Source: Aliivibrio sp. 1S175
GTDB lineage: Bacteria > Pseudomonadota > Gammaproteobacteria > Enterobacterales > Vibrionaceae
Reading direction: 5' to 3'
Assembly: GCF_001690985.1 (NCBI RefSeq)
Contig: NZ_MAJS01000023.1
Span: 19,431-83,430 of the forward strand
Length of the DNA: 64,000 nucleotides
Positions 27,894-37,569 of this stretch are shown one piece after another. Within the stretch, counting starts at the first letter, position 1, and the number at the start of each line of letters is the position of its first letter. The notes below the pieces were generated by a model. The model had not been told where the DNA came from, searched no databases, and saw only the letters and a list, made by a program, of their open reading frames with translations. Both the position numbers and the translations under genes were made by a program.

Positions 27894-28490
27894 CTATTCT
27901 CCTAGCTTATTTTCTTTCTGATTAAAATCAGCGTGGCAGTCAACACACATCTTTATCTTTGATGAATGGTCAAAAGAAAGTACCGCTTCTTTTTCTCCAT
28001 GCACAATATGACAAGATGAGCAGGTTAGATTTTTAGCGTGAACGTCATGCGTCCAGCTATCATCACGCAAATCTTCTGAAGTGTGGCAATCAGTACACTG
28101 GCTATTAGCTTGTAAAATTTCATCAAACGAAAGGGTCACTTTTTCCGTGCCTGCTTTTGATTGTGCCGCAGAATATTTGGTTACTTGAGGTGCGCCTTCT
28201 CGATGATCAGGCCCAATTGATTTATGACACTCAACACAATTCACATCACGTTTAAGTACGTCAAATGCATTCTTACCGTGAGAACCTTTGAGTGTTTCTT
28301 TTTCGTCTTTATGACATTGAGTACATGCGTAATCTCGGTCACGAATCAGTGTCACTTCATGTCGAACAGATGAATTAGCATCAACTAATTGGGGTGATTC
28401 ATCCGCTGCAACATTGAGAGACAAACCATAGAGACAAAATGCGAAGAGTAGCTTCAACATTGTGACTATGGCTAAATTAACTTTGCCCAT
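27894..28490 (-). CDS. nrfB: NrfB pentahaem cytochrome c
   Basis: 198 aa. A signal peptide is followed by exactly five CXXCH haem sites: CTQCH, CVECH, CTDCH, CSSCH and CVDCH. NrfB is the soluble electron donor to NrfA. The ATG at 28490 has GGAAGG seven bases upstream, supporting this start over the internal ATG at 28460. First gene of the minus-strand unit nrfBCD-nrfE-dsbE-nrfF, transcribed away from nrfA. Confidence 0.94.
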   Translation of the reverse strand: MGKVNLAIVTMLKLLFAFCLYGLSLNVAADESPQLVDANSSVRHEVTLIRDRDYACTQCHKDEKETLKGSHGKNAFDVLKRDVNCVECHKSIGPDHREGAPQVTKYSAAQSKAGTEKVTLSFDEILQANSQCTDCHTSEDLRDDSWTHDVHAKNLTCSSCHIVHGEKEAVLSFDHSSKIKMCVDCHADFNQKENKLGE

Positions 28491-28978
28491 GTTATATCCT
28501 TCCCTTTCCTATTTTATTTCAGTCAAATCAATCAAAGATCGAACATAAATAAAATGGATGAGTGATTGTATTGATGAAGAAATACACTCTTCATTGAAAT
28601 CAATTCTCACTGGATAGTTAGCCACAACGCTTAACAGAGACAGTTTATATATAAATGTGTCGAAATAATACAAAGTGTGTCTTATAAAATGCATCTGTCT
28701 ACCACTTTTGTGATATGGCGCAGATAGAGTTATCTCACTGTTATATAAGGTAAATAAGAACCATTATTAATAAGATGCATTTAAGTTAATACTTTAGAGG
28801 TATAAATATTTATTGGTGATATAGATCACTTATGTAACTTGATGTAAATCAATACAAACTCCGATGAAAAAATGACCTTTCCTTATCTACGATATACTCA
28901 TTATGTTTCCAATTCTGATTGATAGTCGTTCTCACAACGCTTGGCTAATTCATAACAAGAATATTGGAGATATCAACT
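28491..28978. promoter_or_regulatory. Divergent nrfA/nrfB control region with FNR palindrome
   Basis: 488 bases. A perfect FNR consensus TTGAT-GTAA-ATCAA lies at 28839-28852. A second perfect palindrome, GTGAT-ATAG-ATCAC (28816-28829), is 23 bases away centre to centre and looks like an FNR/CRP-type half-match. TATACT at 28893-28898 is a plausible -10 for nrfA, which puts the FNR site about 60 bases before transcription start. Activation under anoxia is expected from E. coli nrf; nitrate/nitrite (NarP) sites were not resolved by eye. No credible protein gene is present. Confidence 0.8.
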
Positions 28979-30418
28979 GTGAAAAAGCAATGGACCCGTC
29001 GTTCAGTCGCTGCAATTGCCATGGTGACTACCTTATTATTAAGTAGCCACAGCTTTGCCGATTCTGAAAAAAATGAACGAGTTGACCCTCGTAATGAAGC
29101 GTATGCCAAAGAACATGCTGAACAATATAAATCTTGGCGATCTACTTCTGACAGCGTACAAATTGAAGATGCCTTAGCTGGAGACCCAAACATGGTTATC
29201 ATGTGGGCAGGCTATGGTTTTGCTAAAGACTACAATAAAGCCCGTGGGCATTTTTACGCGATAGATGATGTACGTGAAACCTTACGTACCGCAGGCCCAA
29301 CCGATGCAAACTCTGGCCCAATGCCAATGGCATGTTGGAGCTGTAAAAGCCCAGATGTTGGCCGTGTCATCGAAGAACAAGGTGAAGATGGCTATTTTTC
29401 TGGTAAATGGGCTCGTTTAGGCAGTGAAATTCAAAACCCGATTGGTTGTGCTGATTGCCACGATACTCGTAGCGAAGAATTTAAAAATGGCGAGCCCGCG
29501 TTAGCTATTACTAAACCTCATGTTGAACGAGCAATGGATGCAATCAATAAACCATTTGATGATCAATCACGCTTAGACCAACAAGCCTCTGTATGCGGTC
29601 AATGTCACGTCGAATACTACTTCACAGGAAAAACCAAAGCCGTTAAATTCCCTTGGGATAAAGGGACTACGGTTGACGAAATGGAAGAGTACTATGACGA
29701 AATTGGCTTTAGTGATTGGACTCATAAAGTCTCTAAAGCTCCAATGCTAAAAGCACAACACCCAGGCTACGAAACATGGCGTGAAGGCATCCATGGTAAA
29801 AACAAGGTCACTTGTGTTGATTGTCATATGCCAAAAGTAACAAATGAAGATGGCACTGTTTATACAGACCACAAAGTGGGTAACCCATTTGATCGCTTTG
29901 AAGATACGTGTGCTAATTGTCATACGCAATCAAAAGAAATGCTACAAGGTGTCGTCGCAAGCCGTAAAGCTCAAGTTTTAAAAATGAAATTAACAGCAGA
30001 GCGTCAAATTGTCGCTGCGCATTTTGAAGCAGGAGCGGCATGGGATGCTGGAGCAACAAAAGAAGAGATGGAACCTATCCTATTAGATATCCGTCATGCA
30101 CAATGGCGTTGGGATTATGCAATTGCTTCACATGGTATTCATATGCATGCACCTGAAATCGCCCTAGAAGTATTAGGCACTGCTGTTGATAAAGCGGCTG
30201 ATGCGCGAACTAAACTTATTCGACTACTAGCGAAAAAAGGCATTACCGACCCGATAGTTATTCCTGACATTTCAACCAAGGCTGCGGCACAAAAAGCCCT
30301 TGGAATGGATATGGAAGGCATGGAAGCGGAGAAAAAACATTTCTTAGAAACCCTCGCACCTAAATGGGATGAGCAAGCAAAAGAACGTGAAGCCAAAGAT
30401 TATCCACCAATACAATAA
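28979..30418 (+). CDS. nrfA: Cytochrome c nitrite reductase, catalytic subunit
   Basis: 479 aa from a GTG at 28979, nine bases after TTGGAGA; the frame is open from 28964 but the GTG gives the better signal peptide ([16 protein letters not shown]...SHSFA|DSEK). Catalytic haem motif CWSCK plus four CXXCH sites (CADCH, CGQCH, CVDCH, CANCH) give five haems. It reduces nitrite to ammonium with six electrons in the periplasm. Downstream segments [19 protein letters not shown] and [18 protein letters not shown] match NrfA of E. coli (478 aa). Transcribed alone, divergent from nrfB, under the shared FNR region. Confidence 0.96.
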   Translation: MKKQWTRRSVAAIAMVTTLLLSSHSFADSEKNERVDPRNEAYAKEHAEQYKSWRSTSDSVQIEDALAGDPNMVIMWAGYGFAKDYNKARGHFYAIDDVRETLRTAGPTDANSGPMPMACWSCKSPDVGRVIEEQGEDGYFSGKWARLGSEIQNPIGCADCHDTRSEEFKNGEPALAITKPHVERAMDAINKPFDDQSRLDQQASVCGQCHVEYYFTGKTKAVKFPWDKGTTVDEMEEYYDEIGFSDWTHKVSKAPMLKAQHPGYETWREGIHGKNKVTCVDCHMPKVTNEDGTVYTDHKVGNPFDRFEDTCANCHTQSKEMLQGVVASRKAQVLKMKLTAERQIVAAHFEAGAAWDAGATKEEMEPILLDIRHAQWRWDYAIASHGIHMHAPEIALEVLGTAVDKAADARTKLIRLLAKKGITDPIVIPDISTKAAAQKALGMDMEGMEAEKKHFLETLAPKWDEQAKEREAKDYPPIQ

Positions 30419-30480
30419 TACGTTACTCAACTGAATGTTTATTATTGTGGCGTTTTAATTATCATTAATAAACAATAAAA

Positions 30481-30514
30481 AAAGCCGATATTTCAAATGA
30501 AATATCGGCTTTTT
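30481..30514. terminator. Terminator between nrfA and the nrfG-like gene
   Basis: AAAGCCGATATTTC and GAAATATCGGCTTTT with a 4-base loop; T-run on the plus strand, A-run before it, so it can act on both converging genes. Confidence 0.92.
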
Positions 30515-30541
30515 CATATCGTTAACTCTTTAACTCTTTAA

Positions 30542-31186
30542 CTAGCGACGAGCTTGCATTAATTGTTTCGCTTGGTTAATCGAATTAATGATAGTGACTC
30601 TATCAACATCTACACGTTCAGAATCTAAAATTTTCTGCCATGCATTAATTGCTTTTTGATAACGGAAAGTTACAAAATGGTCAGAAGCAATTAACGTTAA
30701 GGCCGCTTGATTGTATTCATCTAATGCCAACGCTTTATCCAATAGTTTTTCTATGTCTTCATCAAATAACTGAGAATGTAGATAATACTGAGCAGTAGCT
30801 TTGGCTGCGTATTGATTTGCTGTTGGTTCTTCGGTTAGTCGAATAACATAACCAAAACAAATATTGGCTGCATTCAATTCACCATTAAGTAAATAGCCTT
30901 GCCCTATTTCAAACCACAATTCAGCATCGTTTGGCGACGCTTTCAATTGGTCTTCTAAATAGCGCATCTTGTCATCATACGACAAGGGCCCTAATGGTTC
31001 AGTAATGACTTTATTATTTACAGCAAACTTTTCAGGGCGTAAACCCGAAGAAAAAATAACAATCATGCTAATGATGACTATAAATATCATCCAAACTGGA
31101 TTCAATGACGCTGCATTACCGCGACTAAAAAACCACCACAGTACCGCCCCAATAAGAACAAAACTCAATAACATCATTATTATCAT
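30542..31186 (-). CDS. nrfG: NrfG/CcmI-type TPR protein
   Basis: 214 aa from the ATG at 31186; the open frame extends to 31264 but the extra residues are polar and lie before the first membrane helix. Two membrane segments (MIIMMLLSFVLIGAVLWWFF and WMIFIVIISMIVIFSSG) are followed by TPR repeats (YLEDQLKASPNDAELWFEIG, ALALDEYNQAALTLIASDH, YQKAINAWQKIL). This is the architecture of the CcmH/CcmI C-terminal part and of NrfG, which presents the apocytochrome to the haem lyase. In E. coli nrfG is the last gene of the nrf operon; here it is detached on the far side of nrfA, in the opposite direction. Confidence 0.8.
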   Translation of the reverse strand: MIIMMLLSFVLIGAVLWWFFSRGNAASLNPVWMIFIVIISMIVIFSSGLRPEKFAVNNKVITEPLGPLSYDDKMRYLEDQLKASPNDAELWFEIGQGYLLNGELNAANICFGYVIRLTEEPTANQYAAKATAQYYLHSQLFDEDIEKLLDKALALDEYNQAALTLIASDHFVTFRYQKAINAWQKILDSERVDVDRVTIINSINQAKQLMQARR

Positions 31187-31326
31187 ATTGTGTATCCAAA
31201 TAAAAAACTGCCGCGATCGTAATTCAATTTTAAACGGATCACAATGATCATTGTCATAGACCAAATAATCCCTAAATTAGGGTCTATTCAAAAAATGACG
31301 AGGGTTATCGTATATAAAATTCACTC

Positions 31327-32100
31327 TTAATTTGGTGGTAATAATCTCATACCAATACCAATACGGCTGTGATTATAATTGTAATCAATCAACGTTTCGC
31401 CATAACCGGTCCAACCTTGAACATACAAGCCAATGAATTTATTTACATACAACGTGTAGGCCGCTTCTACGCCACCTTTATTTGTATCAAAGTTATAATG
31501 AAATCGAGTTGAAAATTCACCAATGTCATTCCCTAATTTTAACCATACATCGTAAGGGGCCATGAAATCATTAATATCTTCGTTATTTTCTTCATCACTA
31601 AAGACATACCATGCACGAAAACCATACTGTACCGGTCCATCAAGACGCTCTAAAGAGCCATAAACGCGATCCCAACTGCGAGATAATCCAGATGTTTGAC
31701 CATTAGATTCATGCATATAACCAAATTCTGCGCTGTTAAAAAACAACATATTGGATTGATGCATCACAAAAAATTGAGGTTTATAGTTCGTTTCTCTAAA
31801 AGGTGATGATATTTCATTGTTACCTAATTGCCATAATGACTTTTGGGTATAAGAAAACATAAAAGCCGTAGTATTATTCATCGGAATTAATGGAACAGCT
31901 AAGGAAAACTGAAACTTTACTTCTACATTTTGAAGACCATTTGCATCTTCAAATCCACCACTCACGTATTCGTCTTTGTTTATTTTATCGGTGTAACTTC
32001 CTAGCAAATAACTGTCTTCGTAAGCAGAAATACTATTAAGCGTTTTTGCTGATGTCATGAAGGGTAACGCCAATGCAATTAATAGCATCCATTTTTTCAT
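31327..32100 (-). CDS. pldA: Outer-membrane phospholipase A
   Basis: 257 aa with a signal peptide (ALPFMTSA|KTL). The beta-barrel and active site match OMPLA: YMHESNG (His130, Ser132) and SRSWDR (Asp144), then GGVEAAYTLYV, QGWTGYGETLIDYNYNHSRI and GIGMRLL at the C-terminal strand. In E. coli the third catalytic residue is Asn156 (SRSWNR); here the aligned residue is Asp. OMPLA hydrolyses phospholipids that reach the outer leaflet. Single gene, 60 bases from nrfG-like gene. Confidence 0.92.
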   Translation of the reverse strand: MKKWMLLIALALPFMTSAKTLNSISAYEDSYLLGSYTDKINKDEYVSGGFEDANGLQNVEVKFQFSLAVPLIPMNNTTAFMFSYTQKSLWQLGNNEISSPFRETNYKPQFFVMHQSNMLFFNSAEFGYMHESNGQTSGLSRSWDRVYGSLERLDGPVQYGFRAWYVFSDEENNEDINDFMAPYDVWLKLGNDIGEFSTRFHYNFDTNKGGVEAAYTLYVNKFIGLYVQGWTGYGETLIDYNYNHSRIGIGMRLLPPN

Positions 32101-32177
32101 AATTGACCTTTTGTCAGAAACCTGTCTTTTTCACTAATAAGCAAAATACATACCGACATTGACGCTAACTCACAGAG

Positions 32178-34523
32178 TTATCTAACGTCAATGTTACGAC
32201 TGGCTTTTTTATATTGAATGCGCCAACCAGACCAGGTTGGAAGCTCCCACCTTTTAACATCCCCTTTTCGTTGGCCTTTTACATAATTTAGCAAAATACG
32301 CTTACTTTGAGGGAAATAGTCGACAGATAAGGTGATATCCGGCAAAACAACATGCTGAGGATAGGTTTTTATAAAGTCAGACATTTCCCACTCAGGGATC
32401 CCATCAAATATAAAATCAGTTTCATCAAATATCGTCATCTCTTCTAAAGAAGTAATACCAAGATCTTCTAATTGTTCTGTAAACCAAGATTCAAACGTCA
32501 CTACTGAACTTATTTTATTGCCATTAAGTTGACAATAGAGTTGCCAAGCCGCAATTTCAGTCATTCTTTTCTCTTTAAATGACGGTAATATGCTCCCCTC
32601 CATGACTTGAGAGACGATTGCTGGAATCGCATCCACCTCTGTGGGCTCTACACATTTAATCATTAACAGTCGATTTGCATAATAATATTCATGAGCGATT
32701 TTCAGATCTTTATCATCATGAATGCATTCGCCAATACGACAGTCAGCCAGTCCAGAATCAATAATCCAAGATAATTCTATTGGCGCTAAGGCTGTACCTA
32801 TCGTTAAAGTCTGCTTATTGCCTCTTCCGGGAAGAGAAAATTGGTCAAACACAACAGCAGCCTCATAAACAGGCAAAAAATGACTATGTCGTCCTAATAC
32901 AACCTCTTGCTTACCATTACCAAACGCTTCTCTTCGTTTTTCTCTTCGAATATAAACTAGCTCTGGTAATTTTTTAACCAATTGCTGTAACACTTCATCT
33001 CTTTTTAATCGACTACTCGCCTCTAACTCAGGTAATGATAATTCTGACCTAATTTGTACCGCGAGAGCTTGTGCTTCTTTACGCAACTCATCATCGATCG
33101 TTAATCCATGGCATTCATGCCCACGAATAATAGAAACTAGCGTTACTACATCACACGACTTTGGATTCCAGCGTAAAAATTCATCTAGCGCCATCTCAGA
33201 ATTAGACAATGAACACAGTTTATTTGATACAGATAATCCCGCGACTACATCAATCACGGTTTCTTTTTCCGCTTTACCTTCTACCACTGAAATCATGTGT
33301 GAAAAAAGAGTATCAATAGGCAAAGGAAATAAACGTAAACCATAGTCGGTAATGAGTAATTCTGAATCAATCGCCCCCATTTGCTTTAATTTTTCCTCTG
33401 CTAAACAGAGTGACTTTTCAGGCAAGGATTCAAGAAGCGCTATCTCACGTAATTTAACACCACAACTTGCGGCAGCAAGTACTGCCTCAACTAATTCTTC
33501 TCTTTGTAATTCTGGAGGTGTCATTGACTCTAATGGTGCGTGTTCGCCAAACAATCGAATGGCTCGCCCTGCTTGAGTACGACCTGCTCGTCCTGAACGT
33601 TGATCTCTGCTCGCTTTTGAAATCGCTTGCAGTGAAAGAGTCGTTCGCCCGTTACGCTGGTGCGTCCTTCTCTCTAATCCAGAATCAATGACAACAGTAA
33701 CATTTGGTATGGTTAGCGACGTCTCAGCTATATTAGTAGAGAAAATAATTCGTTGTTGAGAAGTTTGAGTTAAAGCTTGATGTCGATAAGTATCAGATAC
33801 GCCTGCAAATAAAGGAATGGCTACAGTGTTGGAGAATTTTGTAGCCGCAATTTGAACGCATTGTATTATTTCTTTTTTACCGGGTAAAAATACCAATATA
33901 TCTCCGGTTTCACCTTGCTTTAATGTGTTTACTAAAGCCTCAATAATTCGTTGTTCTAAATCTTGGTTCGAAGGCATTTTCTGCGGGTGATCGGCAATAT
34001 TTGAAATCATCACCTCAAATTGGCGTCCTTCAGCCGTTAATACGTCAGCATTGGCATATTCTGCTAATTTCTGACTTTCCATTGTTGCCGACGTCAAAAT
34101 CAACCGATGTTTTTGGTGTTTATTTAACAGGGCCAATAATATATCGGTATCCCAGCGGCGCTCATGAAACTCATCAATCATCACAACATCAAACGTTGCT
34201 AATCTATCTTCCATAAACCACTTTAACGCAATACCTGGAGTAACAAAGACTATCTTGCTGTCCTCGCTATATTGAGCATCCAATTTAATCGCATAACCAA
34301 TATCAGTCCCTAAAACACACTCATGTTGTAAAGCGAGATACTCAGCTAAAGCAGTACAAGCAATTCGTCTTGGTTCAATCACTAATACTCTGCCATATTC
34401 AGCAGCCCATAACGGTAAATGTGTTGATTTCCCTGATCCCGTTTCAGATTGAATAACTAAATTTTTACGTGGAATAGAAGCAGAAAACTCAGAATGAATC
34501 GCATTAATTGGTAATAAAGACAT
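32178..34523 (-). CDS. hrpB: HrpB-type DEAH/RHA ATP-dependent helicase
   Basis: 781 aa. Superfamily 2 motifs in order: SETGSGKST (I), EPRRIA (Ia), TPG (Ib), IDEFHER (II, the DEFH form typical of HrpB), TSATM (III), FLPGKKE (IV), FSTNIAETSLTI (V) and QRSGRAGR (VI). The C-terminal third is the HrpB-type extension (MTPPELQREELVEAVLAAA). HrpB is an RNA-helicase-like ATPase of unclear role in E. coli. Length is close to HrpB (809 aa). A vibrio paralogue of the same family cannot be excluded, so the symbol is moderately sure. Confidence 0.8.
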   Translation of the reverse strand: MSLLPINAIHSEFSASIPRKNLVIQSETGSGKSTHLPLWAAEYGRVLVIEPRRIACTALAEYLALQHECVLGTDIGYAIKLDAQYSEDSKIVFVTPGIALKWFMEDRLATFDVVMIDEFHERRWDTDILLALLNKHQKHRLILTSATMESQKLAEYANADVLTAEGRQFEVMISNIADHPQKMPSNQDLEQRIIEALVNTLKQGETGDILVFLPGKKEIIQCVQIAATKFSNTVAIPLFAGVSDTYRHQALTQTSQQRIIFSTNIAETSLTIPNVTVVIDSGLERRTHQRNGRTTLSLQAISKASRDQRSGRAGRTQAGRAIRLFGEHAPLESMTPPELQREELVEAVLAAASCGVKLREIALLESLPEKSLCLAEEKLKQMGAIDSELLITDYGLRLFPLPIDTLFSHMISVVEGKAEKETVIDVVAGLSVSNKLCSLSNSEMALDEFLRWNPKSCDVVTLVSIIRGHECHGLTIDDELRKEAQALAVQIRSELSLPELEASSRLKRDEVLQQLVKKLPELVYIRREKRREAFGNGKQEVVLGRHSHFLPVYEAAVVFDQFSLPGRGNKQTLTIGTALAPIELSWIIDSGLADCRIGECIHDDKDLKIAHEYYYANRLLMIKCVEPTEVDAIPAIVSQVMEGSILPSFKEKRMTEIAAWQLYCQLNGNKISSVVTFESWFTEQLEDLGITSLEEMTIFDETDFIFDGIPEWEMSDFIKTYPQHVVLPDITLSVDYFPQSKRILLNYVKGQRKGDVKRWELPTWSGWRIQYKKASRNIDVR

Positions 34524-34677
34524 ATAAACCGAGAGATAAAAGGATATTTCACTACTTTAGCGGATTTGATTGATAAAAACATGACTCTATTCGCACTTTA
34601 TTTTCATTCACGCTTTGATATTTGCGTTAAGTAGGCATAGGATCTGTGGTTCATTCTTGATTTGAAGAAGCATAACA

Positions 34678-36366
34678 ATGAATAACAACAAACGTCCCCT
34701 ATATATCCCTTATGCTGGCCCAGCACTTCTAAGTACTCCTCTGCTAAATAAAGGCAGCGCATTCAGCACAACTGAGCGTAAATATTTTAACTTAGAAGGC
34801 TTACTTCCTGAAGCTATCGAAAGTATTGAAGAGCAAACTGGTCGTGCTTATAAGCAATATCAAAGTTTTGAAAATGATATGGATAAGCATATCTACCTTC
34901 GCAATATTCAAGACACGAATGAGACCTTGTTTTATCGCTTAGTTCAAAACCACATCAGCGAAATGATGCCAATTATTTACACACCAACCGTTGGTGCTGC
35001 GTGTGAAAACTTCTCAAACATCTACCGTCGTGGTCGTGGACTATTCATCTCTTATGAAAACAAAAACCGCATTGATGATCTACTAAACAACGCTGCAAAC
35101 CAAAACGTAAAAGTTATCGTGGTGACTGATGGTGAGCGTATTCTTGGTCTAGGTGATCAGGGGATCGGTGGCATGGGCATCCCAATTGGTAAATTAGCAC
35201 TGTATACCGCTTGTGGTGGTATCAGCCCTGCTCATACTTTACCAATCGTTCTTGATGTGGGTACAAATAACCCTCAACGCCTTGCTGACCCTATGTACAT
35301 GGGCTGGCGTCATCCTCGTGTTACTGGTGACGAATATAAAGATTTTGTTGAAGAGTTCATTCAAGCCGTTCAACGTCGCTGGCCTCAAGCTCTCGTTCAA
35401 TTTGAAGATTTCGCTCAGAAAAATGCGATGCCTTTACTTGAACGTTATAAAAATCGTATTTGTTGCTTTAATGATGATATTCAAGGAACCGCTGCGGTTA
35501 CTGTTGGCTCTTTACTTGCGGCATGTAAAGCAGCAGGAAGTTCATTAGCTCAGCAACGAGTGACTTTCCTTGGTGCCGGTTCTGCTGGGTGCGGTATTGC
35601 AGAAGCAATCATTGCTCAGATGGTATCGGAAGGTATCTCTGATGCTCAAGCTCGCTCTCAAGTGTACATGGTTGACCGTTGGGGCTTATTGCAAGAAGGC
35701 ATGCCCAACCTGCTTGATTTCCAACAACGCTTAGTTCAAAAAGCAGAAAATACGAAAGAATGGGTTTCTGAAGAGCCAAACTACTCTCTTGTTGATGTCA
35801 TGCGTAATGCTAAACCAACCGTATTGATTGGTGTATCTGGTGCCCCTGGGTTGTTCAGTAAAGAAGTTATCCAAGAGATGCATAAACATTGTGAACGTCC
35901 TATTGTGTTCCCACTGTCTAACCCAACAAGCCGTGTTGAAGCAACGCCAAACGACATTATTCGTTGGACTGATGGACAAGCATTAGTAGCAACAGGTAGC
36001 CCGTTTGATCCGGTAACTCACAACGGTCAAACTTACCCAATTGCACAATGTAATAACAGCTTCATCTTCCCTGGTATTGGTCTCGGTGTCTTAGCAATTA
36101 AAGCAACTCGTGTTTCTGATGCAATGTTAAGAGAATCAAGTCGTGCATTAGCAGAGTGTTCTCCATTGGCGATTAATGGCTCAGGTGCGCTTCTTCCACC
36201 ATTGGAAGAAATTCATACTGTATCGAAGAAAATTGCTTTCGCCGTTGCTAAAAAAGCAATCGAACAAGGTTATGCCTTAGAAATTACCGACGAAGCATTG
36301 CATCAAAAAATTGAACAATACTTCTGGAAACCGGTTTACCGTCGCTACAAACGAACTGCGTTTTAA
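34678..36366 (+). CDS. maeA: NAD-dependent malic enzyme
   Basis: 562 aa, near E. coli MaeA/SfcA (565 aa). Malic-enzyme N-terminal domain ([40 protein letters not shown]), metal and substrate loop [18 protein letters not shown] with [14 protein letters not shown], then the Rossmann motif [17 protein letters not shown] (about 294-310). It decarboxylates L-malate to pyruvate with NAD. GAAG lies eight bases before the ATG. Monocistronic, with its own terminator. Confidence 0.95.
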   Translation: MNNNKRPLYIPYAGPALLSTPLLNKGSAFSTTERKYFNLEGLLPEAIESIEEQTGRAYKQYQSFENDMDKHIYLRNIQDTNETLFYRLVQNHISEMMPIIYTPTVGAACENFSNIYRRGRGLFISYENKNRIDDLLNNAANQNVKVIVVTDGERILGLGDQGIGGMGIPIGKLALYTACGGISPAHTLPIVLDVGTNNPQRLADPMYMGWRHPRVTGDEYKDFVEEFIQAVQRRWPQALVQFEDFAQKNAMPLLERYKNRICCFNDDIQGTAAVTVGSLLAACKAAGSSLAQQRVTFLGAGSAGCGIAEAIIAQMVSEGISDAQARSQVYMVDRWGLLQEGMPNLLDFQQRLVQKAENTKEWVSEEPNYSLVDVMRNAKPTVLIGVSGAPGLFSKEVIQEMHKHCERPIVFPLSNPTSRVEATPNDIIRWTDGQALVATGSPFDPVTHNGQTYPIAQCNNSFIFPGIGLGVLAIKATRVSDAMLRESSRALAECSPLAINGSGALLPPLEEIHTVSKKIAFAVAKKAIEQGYALEITDEALHQKIEQYFWKPVYRRYKRTAF

Positions 36367-36389
36367 TTAAAAGTTTCAACCGAAATCAA

Positions 36390-36419
36390 AACCAGAGAAC
36401 ATTTCTCTGGTTTTTTTTT
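36390..36419 (+). terminator. Intrinsic terminator of maeA
   Basis: ACCAGAGAA-CAT-TTCTCTGGT followed by eight to nine T. Confidence 0.93.
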
Positions 36420-36473
36420 AACTATCTGTTCTATAAGAGATAGAATAGTCAGCAATAATTATTTTATAAAAAG

Positions 36474-36815
36474 ATGGCTTACATGAATCACATTGTTTCT
36501 TTTTTTAATTCCATGGGGAGCTACTTAACTCCTTATTTATCTGATATCTCAATTGCAATGATTGCTTGTGCTCTTGTTATGCTTGGCGGTGATATTAATC
36601 GAGCAGTTAGAGCCTTTTTATCAGGTAAACATTTCCTAATCCGTACAGGGGCTTTCATTGGCATTAATGCATTTGGTTATGGATTGTTAATTGTAAAAGC
36701 ATCGCCTATTCTCAGTTCTGCTTTACGCTCTATTCAGCCAGCTTTTATGCTTGCTATTGTTTTTTCGACCTTTATTATAATTGGTGCGTGGGCACAGAAA
36801 AATCGCCAAGTGTAA
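36474..36815 (+). CDS. DUF3392 small inner-membrane protein
   Basis: 113 aa with three hydrophobic segments (DISIAMIACALVMLGGDINR, FIGINAFGYGLLIVKASPIL, PAFMLAIVFSTFIIIGAWA). I place it in the DUF3392 family known in vibrios, on the YLSDISIAMIACALVMLGGD core. The start may be the ATG at 36474 or the one at 36483 (MNHIVSFFN...); neither has a strong ribosome-binding site. Function unknown. It is followed after 26 bases by the sanA-like gene, so the two may be cotranscribed. Confidence 0.75.
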   Translation: MAYMNHIVSFFNSMGSYLTPYLSDISIAMIACALVMLGGDINRAVRAFLSGKHFLIRTGAFIGINAFGYGLLIVKASPILSSALRSIQPAFMLAIVFSTFIIIGAWAQKNRQV

Positions 36816-36841
36816 GTATCGTTAATTTAAGTTGAGGAATG

Positions 36842-37519
36842 ATGACAATCTCAGTGTTTGACATAATGAAGAAGTGGCTAAAAATAGCAACGATTGTAAT
36901 GATTACACTTACATCTTGTGTTTTAGCTGCCGATTTTTATATGTCTTTTTCAACACAATCACAATTATACCAAGACATTGAAGCCCTTCCGGCTCAAGAA
37001 ACGGCATTAGTTCTAGGGACTAGTAAGTATATTCGTAGAACATTAAACCCTTATTATCAATACCGTATTGATGCTGCAATTGCTTTATTTAAACAAAATA
37101 AAGTCTCACATTTTTTATTAAGCGGTGATAATGCTCATCGTTCATATAATGAACCATGGACAATGAAGCGCGATTTATTAAAAGCAGGGATCCCCGAAGA
37201 TAAAATAACGCTTGATTACGCAGGATTTAGAACATTAGATTCAGTACAACGAGCCAAAGAAATATTTGATGCCAATAGCTTAACTATTGTTACACAAGAA
37301 TTTCATTGTCAACGTGCTGTATTTATTTCTAACCATTTCGATATGGATACTGTTTGTTTAGTCGTTCCATCACCCACCGGATGGGCAAACAGAAAAATTC
37401 GATTCAGAGAAGTACTTGCAAGAACCAAAGCGATGCTAGATTTGTATGTATTTCATGTTCAACCAAAGTTTCTAGGCCCTAAAGAACCGATTAAACATAG
37501 CTCTCCTCCTGTTGAATAA
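36842..37519 (+). CDS. sanA: SanA-like DUF218 membrane protein
   Basis: About 225 aa. One N-terminal membrane segment (KIATIVMITLTSCVLAADF), then a DUF218 domain: ALVLGTSKY, QYRIDAAIALFKQNKVSHF, LLSGDNAHRSYNEPWTMKRD, DYAGFRTLDSVQRAKEIF and TIVTQEFHCQRAVFI. This matches E. coli SanA (about 239 aa), an envelope protein affecting vancomycin resistance at high temperature. Two tandem ATGs occur at 36839 and 36842; GAGGA at 36834-36838 suits the second. Confidence 0.85.
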   Translation: MTISVFDIMKKWLKIATIVMITLTSCVLAADFYMSFSTQSQLYQDIEALPAQETALVLGTSKYIRRTLNPYYQYRIDAAIALFKQNKVSHFLLSGDNAHRSYNEPWTMKRDLLKAGIPEDKITLDYAGFRTLDSVQRAKEIFDANSLTIVTQEFHCQRAVFISNHFDMDTVCLVVPSPTGWANRKIRFREVLARTKAMLDLYVFHVQPKFLGPKEPIKHSSPPVE

Positions 37520-37528
37520 TCACTAAAA

Positions 37529-37557
37529 AAGCCTTACTGCATCAAACAATAAGGCTT
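37529..37557. terminator. Convergent terminator, sanA / GGDEF gene
   Basis: AAGCCTTA (37529-37536) and TAAGGCTT (37550-37557) with a 13-base loop, flanked by A- and T-rich stretches. Confidence 0.8.
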
Positions 37558-37569
37558 CTTTGAAAATTG

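Noticed and set aside
28509..28694. 61-codon minus-strand frame upstream of nrfB
   Set aside because: No family resemblance or ribosome-binding site; it falls within the nrf leader and control region.
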